DNA from: Casuarius casuarius
Taxonomy: Eukaryota; Chordata; Aves; Casuariiformes; Casuariidae
Direction: 5' to 3'
Length of the DNA stretch: 64,000 bases
NCBI GenBank assembly: GCA_003342895.1
Contig: PTFA01000229.1
Coordinates: forward strand, 991,200 to 1,055,199
In this document: positions 34,501-46,580 of the stretch, piece by piece
How positions within the stretch are numbered: the stretch's first letter is position 1
Layout of the letters: each line of letters opens with the position of its first letter
Position numbers and translations under genes: made by a program
Notes under the pieces: generated by a model
Told to the model about the DNA's origin: nothing
The model's input: the letters and a program-made list of their open reading frames with translations, nothing else
Database searches by the model: none

Positions 34501-37500
34501 TCTACTGAGATGGGTTCACAAAGACTTGACATTTCATCCCTAATATTGGATGGAGGCAATATAATATGAAGAAACTAGCAGATGTAATCTCCTACAAATC
34601 TAAGGAAACAGGTATCATTACGTACACAGAGCATTTTGCTTCAGGTCTTGTTTCACAACGACAGTCAAGACCAAGATAAAGGACTGTGAACAGAAGTTAG
34701 ATTTGGAGTTTAGGAATCAATCAGGGGTAACATGTAAATTGTCTCATTCAGTGGGCTTGGCTCTGAGGAGTTTTAACGAGGTTTTACCTCCAAAGAGTTG
34801 AAATTTCACACCACAAGCCATTTATGAAACATTTTCACCAGCTTGGGAAACTTCTGAGGAATATAATCAGACTACAGGGCTTTTGATTTGCACCATTCTT
34901 AGTGAATATACATTTTTATCCACTAAAGATGGGAACTGATAGCTCTTCAGAAGATCTTTGATCTCTCTGAATCATTGTATCACAGCTCAGTTTTTTAATT
35001 CTTGTGAACCGCCTAAGCTAATAATTCAGGTCGGTATGATGAATAATGCTCCCCTATCATGTATTTAACTTGCTTTAATGAAAAAGAAAAGAATCTTAAT
35101 TTCTCATATTCGGAACTCTTATGGATCTTGACAGTGATAGTCAAGTTATCTGGCGTCATTAATTCCGTAGTGCTTTCTCTACCAGTAGAATTGCATTGAG
35201 ACAGTCTCAGTACAGGAAAAAAAAATACACAACTCTTCTTTGTGTAGTAGGTGATCCTGTGTTTTGACATACCTTTGTTAAGTATTGGAACAGTTCAATA
35301 ACACCTAATGATGTGGTCAGTCTGGGTTGGTATCCCCTACAGTACACTGACAAACAACATTGGTCTGTACAGTTATGTCTTGTAGTAGTCGCTTATACCT
35401 AAAGCTTCATAAAATGAACAAATAGATATAGATTCTTATCTGAATCTGACAGCTGAAGTTCTCTTTTAATGCTAACTGTATGCAGGCTGCCACTAGGTGA
35501 TGGATTAGCTGAGGTTCAGAAGCAGTATGCCATATCAGAGCTCTCAGTGCAGTGCGGTGTGAGATGACCTCTTGCAGAATTTAAAGTGTTTAATACTGAA
35601 TGGTACCTTACAGTCTTTCTTTTCTCCTGTCCTTCCAATTTAGGGAGAAAGGAGCCTCTGAAAAAGAAACAGCTAGAAAACCATACATGCAAATCTCATA
35701 CAATGAAAGAACCAAAACCAGTTCACATTGCTCTTGCAACTGTTTATATCCTTCTAAAGCTTCTCAGCATTTCCAAAAAAAGTGTAAATAAGTGGGACAT
35801 AGTATAAATAAGAATCAGGCTCTAGATGTATCAAGTTAACTTATAATTTATAAGGACCCCTGAAATTAATATCAACATGTCGGAAGACGAGAAAAAGAGC
35901 TGGAAAAGAATTGAAGACCATGTTTTGAATTGTCAGAAGGCAGATCTCTGCAGAGACACCCACTACTGTAAGAACAATATAAGTGCTTTGCTAGTCATCC
36001 ACTGAGTTTTCTCTGAGATGGTGACTGCAGAGGGTCACCTCTGGAAATTAATAAAAGCTCTACAATGAGAAAATTTGTTTGCCTTATTCTATTCTTTCTC
36101 CAGATCCAATACTTGGTAAATGTATTTTTCTCTTCTCTACCATACTATATATTTTATAGTATTCATACATTCCTCCATTGCTCACAGCAAAATAAAAAGG
36201 TGGGGTTACATATCTTGCTTGCATTGTAATTTGAGACATTAGGAAAAGTACTTTTGGGGATCTGACAGAATGACCACACTTTCTGTAGCTTGGTTTAAAT
36301 CTGCAATGTCATTTGCAGTGGCTAAAATTTCCATAGACCAGTTCAGAGCAAATGTGGATAGCCAGAGCCTCAGAAAAGGTATGCCATTTTATCCTGAAAC
36401 TGAGTTATCCTAGAATATCTTGTTCTTAGGTTTGTTCTTCTGAAAGACCAGACTCCTCTGATTTCCTAAATGCAAAATCATGCCAAACCAACCAAATCAA
36501 CAAACAAAAAGAACCCCTGTCCTTTGCTTCTTTTGAGTATGATAATCTACTACCTAGAAAAGAATGCCATGATATCATAACAAAATTTGTGCCTCCAGAT
36601 TTACACTTTCCATTTGTCTCATCAGGTCTGAATATCACAGGTATTTTGTTCAAGATGGGAGATTAGAGGGTGTGAGATTACCAAAGCAAACATTTCCTTA
36701 CACTTAATGCACCACAGTGTGTTGTAATCCCAGTCCCGGTTCCTCTGCCAAGGATGGCTTGGGCCAATAATTCCAAAGCATCTCCATGATGAAGTGCTAC
36801 GTTGAATTTGACTAACATATACAATATTTTCAAAGATCACTTAAGGTATGGCGAAACACTATTGAGTCATTACAACAGTCACTTTCTTTCCTGTCCTGTT
36901 ACCTGAAGCATGAACTTCAAGTAGTGTTCAAAAAGAACAACACAGAATTTTTTCTTCCCTTGCATTCTGTTGTCCAGAAGCAATAATCCACATTATGTGG
37001 GCAGAGCCAGTTCCCTCATTCACATTTGACAGTACTCTTTGCCTGGCATCTGTATAATATCAGAGCTCTTAAGGAATGGTTTATAGGACACACATTTTTC
37101 TTTTGCAACAGAAATATCACTAGCCTACATATCCTCCATGGTGTCTAAGTACTTGCTTGATGCCTCTGTGTGCTCTTCAGCTATCAGCTAGATTCATAGC
37201 CCTTGCTGTACTTTGTCTAAAATCTTGTTCTAACTTTCTCCGATATAAAGGCAAAGGCTCTTCAGAAAAGGGTCATTTGATGAGCTGAAGGTCATCTGAT
37301 CGTATAAAAGATTAACTGTTTGAGGAATTTCTTGGGATTTTGCTTTGGGGGTGGGAGTTCTCAGTTGCATGAACAATAAGTCATTTGCTTCTGAAATGTA
37401 GTTAGATGTATATGTGTATCTCTTGAAGTATGCTGTTCTAAACATTTTGAGTGTCCTGTCTCTAACTTTTCTGGTTACTTTAGTGCTGTTGTACCTTTTT

Positions 37501-37533
37501 TATAGCATCTGTATATGTCAGCAGTGCCTGGTT

Positions 37534-37538
<5 letters not shown>
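31561..37538. other. AT-rich non-coding stretch, no gene seen
   Basis: About 6 kb without a supported gene. It holds 60- to 93-codon frames (for example 32494-32775 minus, 34175-34432 plus and 35013-35270 minus) that lack known domains. An 11-T run is at 33742-33752. The segment around 35644-35807 follows a good splice acceptor. Sequence at about 34740-34930 is non-repetitive and may be conserved. Confidence 0.55.
35644..35807 (+). other. Exon-like segment after a strong splice acceptor
   Basis: A long pyrimidine run (35613-35638) ends in TTTAG at 35643. The following sequence is open in two plus-strand frames, to 35791 and to 35807, giving Lys-rich peptides (GRKEPLKKKQLENHT in one). No clear donor follows, so it would have to be a last exon. 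I do not recognise either peptide, and nearby partner exons are not evident. Confidence 0.12.

Positions 37539-37568
<30 letters not shown>
37539..37568. repeat. (AC)15 microsatellite
   Basis: Fifteen uninterrupted AC dinucleotides. A His/Thr-rich frame over it is an artefact. Confidence 0.97.
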
Positions 37569-37570
<2 letters not shown>

Positions 37571-39869
37571 ATACACAAACATGCCGTAGTTTTTCATAGA
37601 TTCCTAGCAACTGTTAAATATTAGGAAATGGGATTCAACCCAAAATTGGACTGTAGCAGATTGGCACATGGAGAATGGAATAAAGTACCTCTGAACACTG
37701 TATCAATGTAAATAAAATAAATGCATATAATTTACAAGAAATCCTGTCAGACAGCCCAATCCTTTGAGATTTCAACCATTAAGCAGAATTTGCTTGTGTT
37801 GGTTATTTGAAGAGAGACTCAGAGAATTAGCTAGCAGTAGGTTATAGAGCATGATGCTAGCTGAAGAAATGTTCTCAAGTCAACAGTCTTCTGGAAATGG
37901 GGTTAGTGAGTTGTGAGTGATAAAATTGTCCTCTTCAGGCTGAGTAGCCATGAATATTTGTCATAATAAGACTATACCATAACATTAGATATCTTAATCT
38001 GAAACATTTGAATAATTCTAAGCCAAAAAGTGGTTAAATGTGGGAATGCAACATATTTGTGTTCAGGGTAGAACATATACAGAGAGTACGTGAGAGTATA
38101 ATTTAAAGTTTAGAAGCCTAATACTAGCAGATAAACCGTGAATAAAACACAATATTCATTTCTGATGGTCTTAATGCACTTCTAATATATCTATATCTCA
38201 GCAGATGTACAAATGCACTTCGTTTATAAATGGAAGCCATGACACTGCAAGCAAAAAAAGTCTGTGAAATTTCATACACTGCTCTGCAGTCAGCTTTACT
38301 ATTTTTTTCTGCATTTTCAGGTGATCACACTTTACCTGCTACCATTAGCTGCAATAAAGCATTCCATTTTATCAAGTAAGCACTAATTCTCACATTTCTC
38401 CCTAGAAATCACTTCGCTTTAGTAATTGATTAGTGAGTGATCTGTTGTGTATACTTGTGAAGGACTTTGGTTGCTTTAAACTAAGCCACGATTCAAAATA
38501 TAAGACACTATTTGAATAATAAAGGAAAGTAGAGAGTACCTCTGGCCTTGTTCTTGTACCTATGTATCTGTAATGTAATTGTACCTACGTATTTGTAACA
38601 TAAATTCATCTTAGCATTTTACTTCCAAGCTGTTTTCCTATGTTTCCTCACCATTCAGCATGTATGTCTTGTTCCCTGCTGCTCCAAATACTGTTGCTTA
38701 TCATGTAATTTTGAGGTTTAAAAATGACTCCAGTATATGTGGAGAAGAAGAATCCTTTGCATTTTTTAAAGTCATTTATTATAAGCATTATTCTGATTTA
38801 AATGCAAGGGGGTTTTTTTTGTTTTTGTTTTTTTAATTAGTGTGGTTATTATACTTAAAATAATATGTCAGTACTACCACCGTCTTTAGTCTGTATAATT
38901 GGGAAAAAAGAAAAAAGAACCCATTTCTGGTGTGTTACCTGATTTGTCACTGGGTGACACATGTTATTTTCCACTTTACTGGGAGATAAAACAATCTCTT
39001 TGAGGCCAGGCAAGTTGTCACTTCCAGTTACTCTGGGTGAGTATGACATGGCATGCAAAATTGCACACCATGTTGTTACAGCAAGAAAAATAATGGGTAT
39101 CACCACTGTAATTGCTGATAAAAATTTGGTGTTTGATACTTAAATCAATTACCTTCCAAAGATACATTATGCCATACTCCTCTGTAGGAAGAATCTAATA
39201 TAGCCTACTGACCTATAGTCAATCAATGTAAATAAAGAACAATGAGTCTTTAAAGAGAAAAATTAGACAAGTACAGTAGGTATCTGTAACTTTAAATCCA
39301 TATAATGACTTTCAAGAGTGAAAATCGTATATGAAATCAATGATAAATGATAAAGGTAAAAAGTGTCATTACATATGTGATAATTACATATGACAATGAT
39401 AACTGCAGTCTTTACAAGGAAAAGATATTAGCGCTACTTGTGAAAATTGAAATGGGTGGAAAGGGGGAGATGATAATCAGCATGAGAGGGGAAATATTGA
39501 ACGTTATGGAGAGAAAAGAATAATTTATGTGCTTTTTAATTTTAAAAATCCAAAAGATCATAATCAGAACAAACTTCTGACTGAGAATGCGGGAGAGGGT
39601 ATAGAATAAGAAAAGTGATCCATAGGGATCATTTAGCTGTGAGAAGAGAAGAAACTAACCCAAGAATGACTTAGCATATTTAGGGCACTGCAGAGCTCTG
39701 TGTGGGAAGCAGAGTGAAACAGCACCAAACAGTTTTAGCAGAGGAGATCAGAAGGACACTTTTTATTTATTTCTTAGCCTTCTTTTGGGCAAAATCTTGA
39801 AAAGCTGGTTCAAGATGGAATCTAGAAGGAATTAAAACAGAATGGTATAATAAATGGCAATCAGCAAAG
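37569..39869. other. AT-rich non-coding stretch, no gene seen
   Basis: No gene supported. Contains the 25-bp duplication at 38556-38605. The section 38340-38470, with AGTAATTGATTAGTGA near 38420, has conserved-element texture. An ACATATG-type direct and inverted arrangement lies near 39370-39395. Confidence 0.6.
38556..38605. repeat. 25-bp tandem duplication
   Basis: A 25-base unit starting GTACCTATGTAT (38556-38580) is repeated immediately (38581-38605), with about five differences. This suggests an older duplication than the 18-bp one at 23142. Confidence 0.85.
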
Positions 39870-40240
39870 GCCCAGACTCGAGGCAGCTAAGCCAAGCACA
39901 GTCTAATCCTAAGGCTGTGAAAGGCTGGGGCAGAAGAAGGGGAAGGGGAACGGCAGCTCGATCCCTCTGAAGCAAGTCCTGAACCTCCCTTTGGGCCACA
40001 GCAGAAGCGCCCACAGCCAGCCAGAGCGAGCGCCTGGAGACGAGAGGAGGCAGGATGAGGGTTTTTGTGGCTGCTCCCTGAAGGTCCTTCTTGCCCCCTT
40101 CGTGCCTCACCCCACGCTTACAAGAGAGTCTGTCTGACACGGGCTGTCCGTTTAACCCTGGATTTCGGTGGAGCACTGTTAGGAAGATAAGCACCTGTGT
40201 CCCCACTGCAGACACATCTCAGCACGTGGAGCTGGTGCTG
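39870..40240. other. GC-rich patch, unidentified
   Basis: A GC- and CpG-richer island in AT-rich DNA, with a 127-codon minus-strand frame (39832-40215) across it. The product has Leu/Pro/Ala-rich segments and no domain I know. It may be an old retrotransposon piece, a retrocopy or a regulatory island. Confidence 0.5.
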
Positions 40241-41352
40241 GGATTTGAACAGACTTGATCCAACACAAGATTTTTATGGATAACAGGTCTCTTGAGATAA
40301 AACTTTATAACCTTTGATGAGATTACCACTCCAACTGTCAGTTACCTATAAGCAGAATATGCTCAGGCTCTTCAAAAATCATCTAACTTCTTCCATGCAA
40401 TGTTGTTCTTCAAAATGGTTGTAGTAGACAAAATCGAGGAGGTGCATTAAGCTGATTAAAAAGCTTTAAGAATGTCAAAAGCTAACTGAAAACAGCGCTT
40501 CAATGAGTAAATTCAAAAACACCTATATTCCTGATCTAATTCTATTCAATGTAATTACTAACGTCAGAGCATCAGATCTTAAACAAGTTCTGATTAAGTT
40601 ATCAGTTAATACTGAAATAGGTGCAATGGCAAACAGTAATGAAGACCAGTCAGTTCTCTGATCACACTGTAAATTAAGCCACAAATATTTGAATACAATG
40701 AGTGCAGGCCATACATGTAGAAGTACAGGTCACAACTGTTGCATGAAAGAATAGATTACAAAAGAAGATTAGAAGGTACTTATTTTAAAGTCTAAATAAG
40801 ACTAAATTCAATTTCCTAAGAGTAGCTCACTAACCTTTAATATTCTGTAATCTTTTCCCACCATGGAATTGGTTGTTAAAACGAGTATACTCCAAACTGA
40901 AGAACACCTTTAATTCATTTTTTCTGAAATGATGTAAATCATCAGGTAATGCCAGTTATTCCTTATAGTCTTCCTCCCGATATATGCTTTCACCATATTT
41001 GAAGCTATTTAGCAACATTTGCTTTTGCTCTTCAGTTGGAATATTATTTTATAGTTACATTCATTTCCCAAATGGAATATCTATCCCTGTCTTCCATAAA
41101 AACAAATAAACAAGTAAAAATTCCAGTTTTGGGGCCATTATAAAGTTTCTTCTTCTGAAATGTCATACAATAGACATTAGTTAAAGAAAGACCAATAAAT
41201 CACTGGTGCCTATACATCTAATGTATATACATACTCAGCCAGCTGTCAGTGCAGCAGGTAATCTCAGCTGAGCTGACCTATTTCTTTCCTATTGTAAAAC
41301 TCCTGTTTCCTTCTCCACTAATTATACCGTTAGACACTGTTCATGCTTGCTA
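40241..41352. other. AT-rich non-coding stretch, no gene seen
   Basis: No frame of note and no recognisable repeat. Confidence 0.65.
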
Positions 41353-41494
41353 AATATATATATAGTTCCACCTGTATAAATATCTGTGTGTATATCTACA
41401 TGTATACAAACATATACATATATATTTACATATATATAAATAAAAGTGCGTGTGTGCATGCATGTGTGTGTGTGTATGCACACACAAGTGCATG
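41353..41494. repeat. Compound TA/GT-rich microsatellite tract
   Basis: Runs of TATATA, TGTGTATA, ACATATA and finally (TG)n with a short complementary ACACAC. This is the fourth compound tract of this kind in the window. Confidence 0.9.
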
Positions 41495-42184
41495 ACTGTC
41501 TGAGTCATCCACTTTTTATTTTGTTTTGACCTGGTTACCTATCCTGCGCTTCTCTTTTATTTCCCATTTCTTCACTGGTTTCTTTAATGACAAAACTATG
41601 TATCATGCTGAAAATTCAGGAAATTTGTGAAAAAAAAAGAAAGCATTCTGTGCACTGATGGTTTAAAACTTGTCAAACAAGACATGTTTATTTTGGTTCA
41701 TAATAAGAAGATATTTGTGATTCTGATACAATTTAAAATAGGAAGAAGAGTTAACATGCAACTGCTGGAATCTAAGACGAGGAATTAGATTATTTTGTTA
41801 TAATCTTAGCTTTTCCACTGACTTTAGTCTTATAGGTGTTTGGATATAACAGCATATATATACTGTTATATCTCACAAGGATAGAATAAGTTCATTTTTG
41901 AAAAAATGCTTTGTGAGGCATTCACAGTCTAGCCCAGAATGAGAAGTCTTTAATGGTTATTTTAGCTTCAGAATACCTGCGTTTGATCACAATACACCGC
42001 AGAGGTGAAATAGAGGAGAAAGCGAATGAGCAGGAAATATGCTACGCTCTATAAAAGTGTGTGTTCTGAGGCCACAGTATCTCTGATTTTGTATAGAAGT
42101 ATTTGTTTCTTCTTTCTTTCTTTTTGCCTGTCCCATTTTAGAGACAAAATCTGTGTGGGACACAGAGAAGCAAGAGTGCAGAAA
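41495..42184. other. Non-coding stretch, no gene seen
   Basis: A 10-bp inverted repeat (GATATAACAG at 41843-41852, CTGTTATATC at 41863-41872) surrounds a TA-rich loop. Otherwise unremarkable. A frame at 42026-42241 runs into the pyrimidine tract. Confidence 0.6.
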
Positions 42185-42234
42185 TTTCTTTTTCTTTTTT
42201 TTTCTTCTTCTTTCTTTTTCTTTTTCTTTTTTTT
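42185..42234. repeat. 50-base polypyrimidine tract
   Basis: Only C and T over about 50 bases (TTTC/TTTTTC units), ending in AG. It is a candidate triplex-forming (H-DNA) tract, or a strong splice-acceptor look-alike without a recognised exon after it. Confidence 0.9.
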
Positions 42235-42236
42235 AG

Positions 42237-45200
42237 AATAACAGTGTATTTGTACCTGGTTCTGTAGAGAGGATGTGGGTGTTCAAACAGGCCCAATTTT
42301 ATCTTAAAATAGGATCTGGGGCAATGATATTCTCTACACTCCTCCTAGTATGAAAGTCATTCTCTTTGTGAGAAGATGCCTCTTCAAGGGGAACAGATGG
42401 TATGAGCTGAACTGCGTGGAAGAAGTGTTTATGCTTTCTCACCGCACCTAGAAGCATTGCACCTAAGGTACAATGGTGTTGTAACTTCTGAGAAGGGAGA
42501 GTCTTAAGTAACCTCCTAAAGAGGGACATGATTTTTGCTTACTAGGCATGACAACTATGAGCTAAAATTTCTACTGCAGCTCTGCTGTTGTTGCACACTA
42601 ACAGAACAATTTTTTTAATATATTTTATTGCAAATAAATGGTTTCATATACTTTTTCCAACTCCCATGGGTATTTTTTAGTTCCTACATACCTCAGCAGC
42701 CTATGAGAAACTTTTCTTAGTTCAACTAAAGGCCTTCACAGGCTCTTACTTTATCTTCCACCAGACTCAGCGGAAAGAGTACAGGGACCAAGACCACACA
42801 AAGGCATTAAAGTGCCTTTGAGTGTCCCTCTAGCAGCGCCTGCCTTTACTGAGCAGATATGGAAACTAGGCTCCTGCCTAGCCTTGCATGTTTGCACATA
42901 GGCTGGTACTGAATAAACTCTTGGGACTTCTGTGACAGGATTTGTATAAACATTTGCTGGCTTTCCACTGTCTGGGCCCTGCGTGATGTGTTTGGAAAAG
43001 GGATATTTGTTTGCCTTAGCGCTAACTGCTGCTCATTGAGTCGGGTAGAAATTTCTGCAGGGAGGCGAAAACTCCATCTTTTCAGGTAGGAGAGTGAGGC
43101 AGGTGGAGGGGAAAGAAGTGAAATTGAGAAGGAGCTTACAGCATAAATAAGGATGGTGAAACCCACTGTGCACTGTGCAGAAGTTTTCCTAGCAACTTTG
43201 CTGCAACCCATGAAGATGCTAGAAGCTGTTGGACTGGAAGGCATGACTAGAGGGAAAGATCAACCCTAGACAGGGTTATCCTTTTCTTGGTTTTGTCCTA
43301 GCAATACACAGCTTCAGGATCTCAAAGCCTTTTCTGCGTTTTTGCGCTTTCAGGAAAAGGTATCTCAAAGCTATGGCTTGTCAGAGGTCCCACCCTCAAT
43401 TTAAACTGTCCATTTCCCCTAAAAGATTTTGAACTATGTATATTTTTGCATCTTTCTCTCAAATTATTACTTTCCTATATCAGTGAGCCACATGAATAAT
43501 ACTGGTAACACTATCACTTAGAAATAAGGGCTTACGTCTATTGTCAGATCTGATCATTTGTTAGGCAAGCTGGAAAGCGTGATCTTGTGTAAAATAAGAC
43601 TTGTCGAGACAGAACCACTAAGCATTTCTAGGAGGTCAGTAAAACTTATTCCACTTAAAAGAATGTGCAGGTGGTCTCGTGCAAAAACGAATATGCACAA
43701 GTAGCACAAAGAATGCCTTTCTTTCCAATTACGCTTACCCGGAATACTTCCACTTAGCAATGAGAGAAAAATCACCTTAAAATTAGAGGAATTCAATTAA
43801 TCTACATTATTAGATCAACTGCCTTCTGGATTATTTGCTTCTATAACCAGTATGAGAAAGAAGCCAAGAAAAAAATTCTAGTTGTGGTCACCAGTGACAG
43901 CAAGTTCAAGAGGTCTAGTGGAAGGTTATGCTGTGTCTCATGAAAATGCCTACAAGCTTTTCCTCATGATAGATTTTCTGTTAAAATGAGGAAGTATGAT
44001 TTGAAGTGATTCACACATTAACTTAGCCCCTTAGTTTATTTAGTCCGAACTAACATTTTGACCTGGACCTTTAGCACCAGGACACCGATGCAAGCTCTGC
44101 AGACCTGACTAAACAATTCTGTCTGTTGTAATAGCAAGTAATTTACACAGTGAAAGTACAGAAAAGGTTGTCTAGCATGCAGTGTCTTTTCATCTCTGAA
44201 GTGACAGTCTTAATAAGTACATTCCACTGTCAATATCTTAACATTTATCTTTTTTAATGTAAAATCAATACTGTAATGTAAGCTAATTACTCTCAACATT
44301 AGGTTGCAAATGTTTTTCTATTGGTCTGGAAAGAAAAGCAAACACAAGACAAGGCAGCTTCTTTATTATTGTAAATTACACCAATGTATTTTTTACCCAC
44401 ATGTAAAAATCCATTAAAAAAGAGTTTGTTTGAACATCCAGACACTTTTAGAAAAGGAGCCAAATTAAATATAGTTATGATAGTAATAGTTTAACTTACA
44501 CAAAGCCTGTCATCTACCAGGGTTCCAGAAATCTGTGTCTTCGGTTTGATTTTAGGAATACATGTCCTTTCATTATCTTCCAATGACCACTAGGGTCATT
44601 AGAGATAATCATCTTGGCATGATTTAGCTTCAAAAAATTCATGTTGCTTTAAATCTGCAAAGCATTTATGGATGTATCTCACTTACATAGGCACTGCATA
44701 CAGATATCATTTTGTATGCTACTGAAATAAAACAATATCTGCTATGAAATGCCAACTTTTTCACAGTAAATGAAGTAAGATTAATTACTGTAAAACACAC
44801 AATGCTAAATTTATCTTTAGGGTAAGCAAGATAAAGAGATTGTTGGAGTTACTCCCAAATATCCCATTTAGTTTCAAATTAGCATAGGCTATCCAGATGA
44901 AACTATATGTAGGCAAAATCTAATTCCCTTAAATAAATTTTGAACAGGCAGATGGTGAAAAAATATTTTTATGTTAAACACCAAATGGAAAGATTTTCTA
45001 ACTACCACTATCTTATTTTGTTCTGCTAAACAACACTAAGAGGATGACCTTTACTGGTCATCAGAATAAGCATTTACAATGCTAGAGCTAAAAGAACACT
45101 GTCAAATGAAAAACTTGTCATTTTCAGATAATGAGAGAGTATTTTATTTTTAATTTGTGCTACAGTGTTGCTTAAAGTGTCTAACCAAGATGGAAATCAA

Positions 45201-46134
45201 ATTGTGCCAGAAGTGTACAAGCACAAAGGAGAAGCAGTTACTGCCCTGGAAAGCCTAGCGGTCTAAACAGAAAAATCAGACGAACAGCAAGATGGAATAT
45301 CTACCTACTCAGAGGCATCTTCTTGCATGTTCTCATTGCTCCCCCCACACTCTTTTTAAACAGAAACAGGACTGATTTTGACAGTATGCCTTTCAAATAC
45401 AGCAGCATGATGAAATAGTGAAACACTCATAACACCGTGAACTGAAAGAAAGACAGGATTGCCACTTACCATGGCAATAAGAAGGCAATGTCGTAGCAAA
45501 ATAATATTTCTTTACTTACATACAGTTTTTTTTTTTTTATTTAGTTACATGAAAATCAAGATACACATAAGCTCAAAGCCTAGGAGCACAGACTTCAGAC
45601 AGTTTAGCAGAAAAAAAAGATTCTTCTCCCTTAAGGATTTTCTCCCACCTGTAGATGATACCTTCACCTCTACACATCCCTTCCCTCCCTCAAATCTAAG
45701 TCCAAGTGCTCCTGAAGAAAACAAATGTGATAGCACTCCCTTGTTTTTTGTTTGTCTTTTTGGTGTATGGGCTATTTCAAAGCTCTGAGACACTGCCAGA
45801 AAGCATTTCACTGGTAGCATCATCTTCATTATAGAAATTGTGTGTGTCTTTCCTATATGTGTTTTGAAGGAAAGCTGAGAATATAGCCTTCTCCATTCCT
45901 CTGGCGAGCTGTTAATCATGGGAATACTCCTGAATGCACAACAGAGTGCTTACTAATGGGAATAAAGAATTCACTATGTGTCTCTATGAAAGTAGTATTA
46001 CTGTAGATTACTAGAAATGCATGGGAGCAAGGCTGAGCATAAATCTCGAGCAGATATTTTACAAAATACGTACAACTGAAGCAGTTTTCCATTAGCATAG
46101 TTTCTGTGACACCCTGGTAACACTGCGGGAGCAC
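42237..46134. other. Non-coding stretch, no gene seen
   Basis: A 132-codon minus-strand frame at 42846-43244 is Ser-rich, has no recognisable domain and lies in moderately GC-rich DNA. Frames on both strands overlap at 45459-45919. A 13-T run lies at 45526-45538. Sequence near 44640-44830 (AAGATTAATTACTGT) has conserved-element texture. Confidence 0.6.
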
Positions 46135-46580
46135 AGGGTCAAACGCTGCTCTCCATAATGGTGACGTAAATCAGGAGTAACTGTCATTGAACTCTGAGCA
46201 AAATCAACACACAGGAGGGTGGAAGGAGCCCCGTCATTACTGCGGCACCCTCTGAAATGATCCCATTCGATTCACATGCAGAGTGTGTACCGGTATTGTT
46301 GCAAAACAAAGGGTGCGTGTGTCTGTGGCGGGTAACGTCGCAGGGCTGAGCGCTGAGGATTATGCTGGTGATTTAGATCACAGCAAATACACACTCAGAA
46401 ATACCAAGCTTAAATTATATAAGGTGCCTAGCTGAACTGATGAAATGTGTTTTACACCCCCTACAAAAAGCTGGGGAATTTAATTCAATCACTAGGAAAA
46501 GCAAATAGATCAAGTGAGTGCCTTCCCATTAGCTGTGCAATGCTTGACAGAAATAGGACAGTAGAGAACAGTTTTTTCTA
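46135..46580. promoter_or_regulatory. Candidate conserved non-coding element (enhancer-like)
   Basis: This segment is free of simple repeats, contains several CpGs in AT-rich surroundings and lacks a long open frame. It contains TGACGTAA (CRE-like) at 46162-46169. ATTGTT (46295-46300) and ACAAAGG (46306-46312) form an inverted pair of SOX/TCF-like sites around GCAAA. GTGATTTAGATCACAG follows near 46369 and TTTAATTCAATCAC near 46479. Retained CpGs plus dense motif-like sequence suggest a developmental enhancer. The claim rests on texture and needs alignment. Confidence 0.4.

Noticed and set aside
41843..41872. 10-bp inverted repeat around a TA-rich loop
   Set aside because: AT-rich stems of this length are expected by chance in this window.
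42846..43244. 132-codon minus-strand frame
   Set aside because: Ser-rich product without a recognisable domain, no neighbouring exon, and no sign of a retrocopy boundary.
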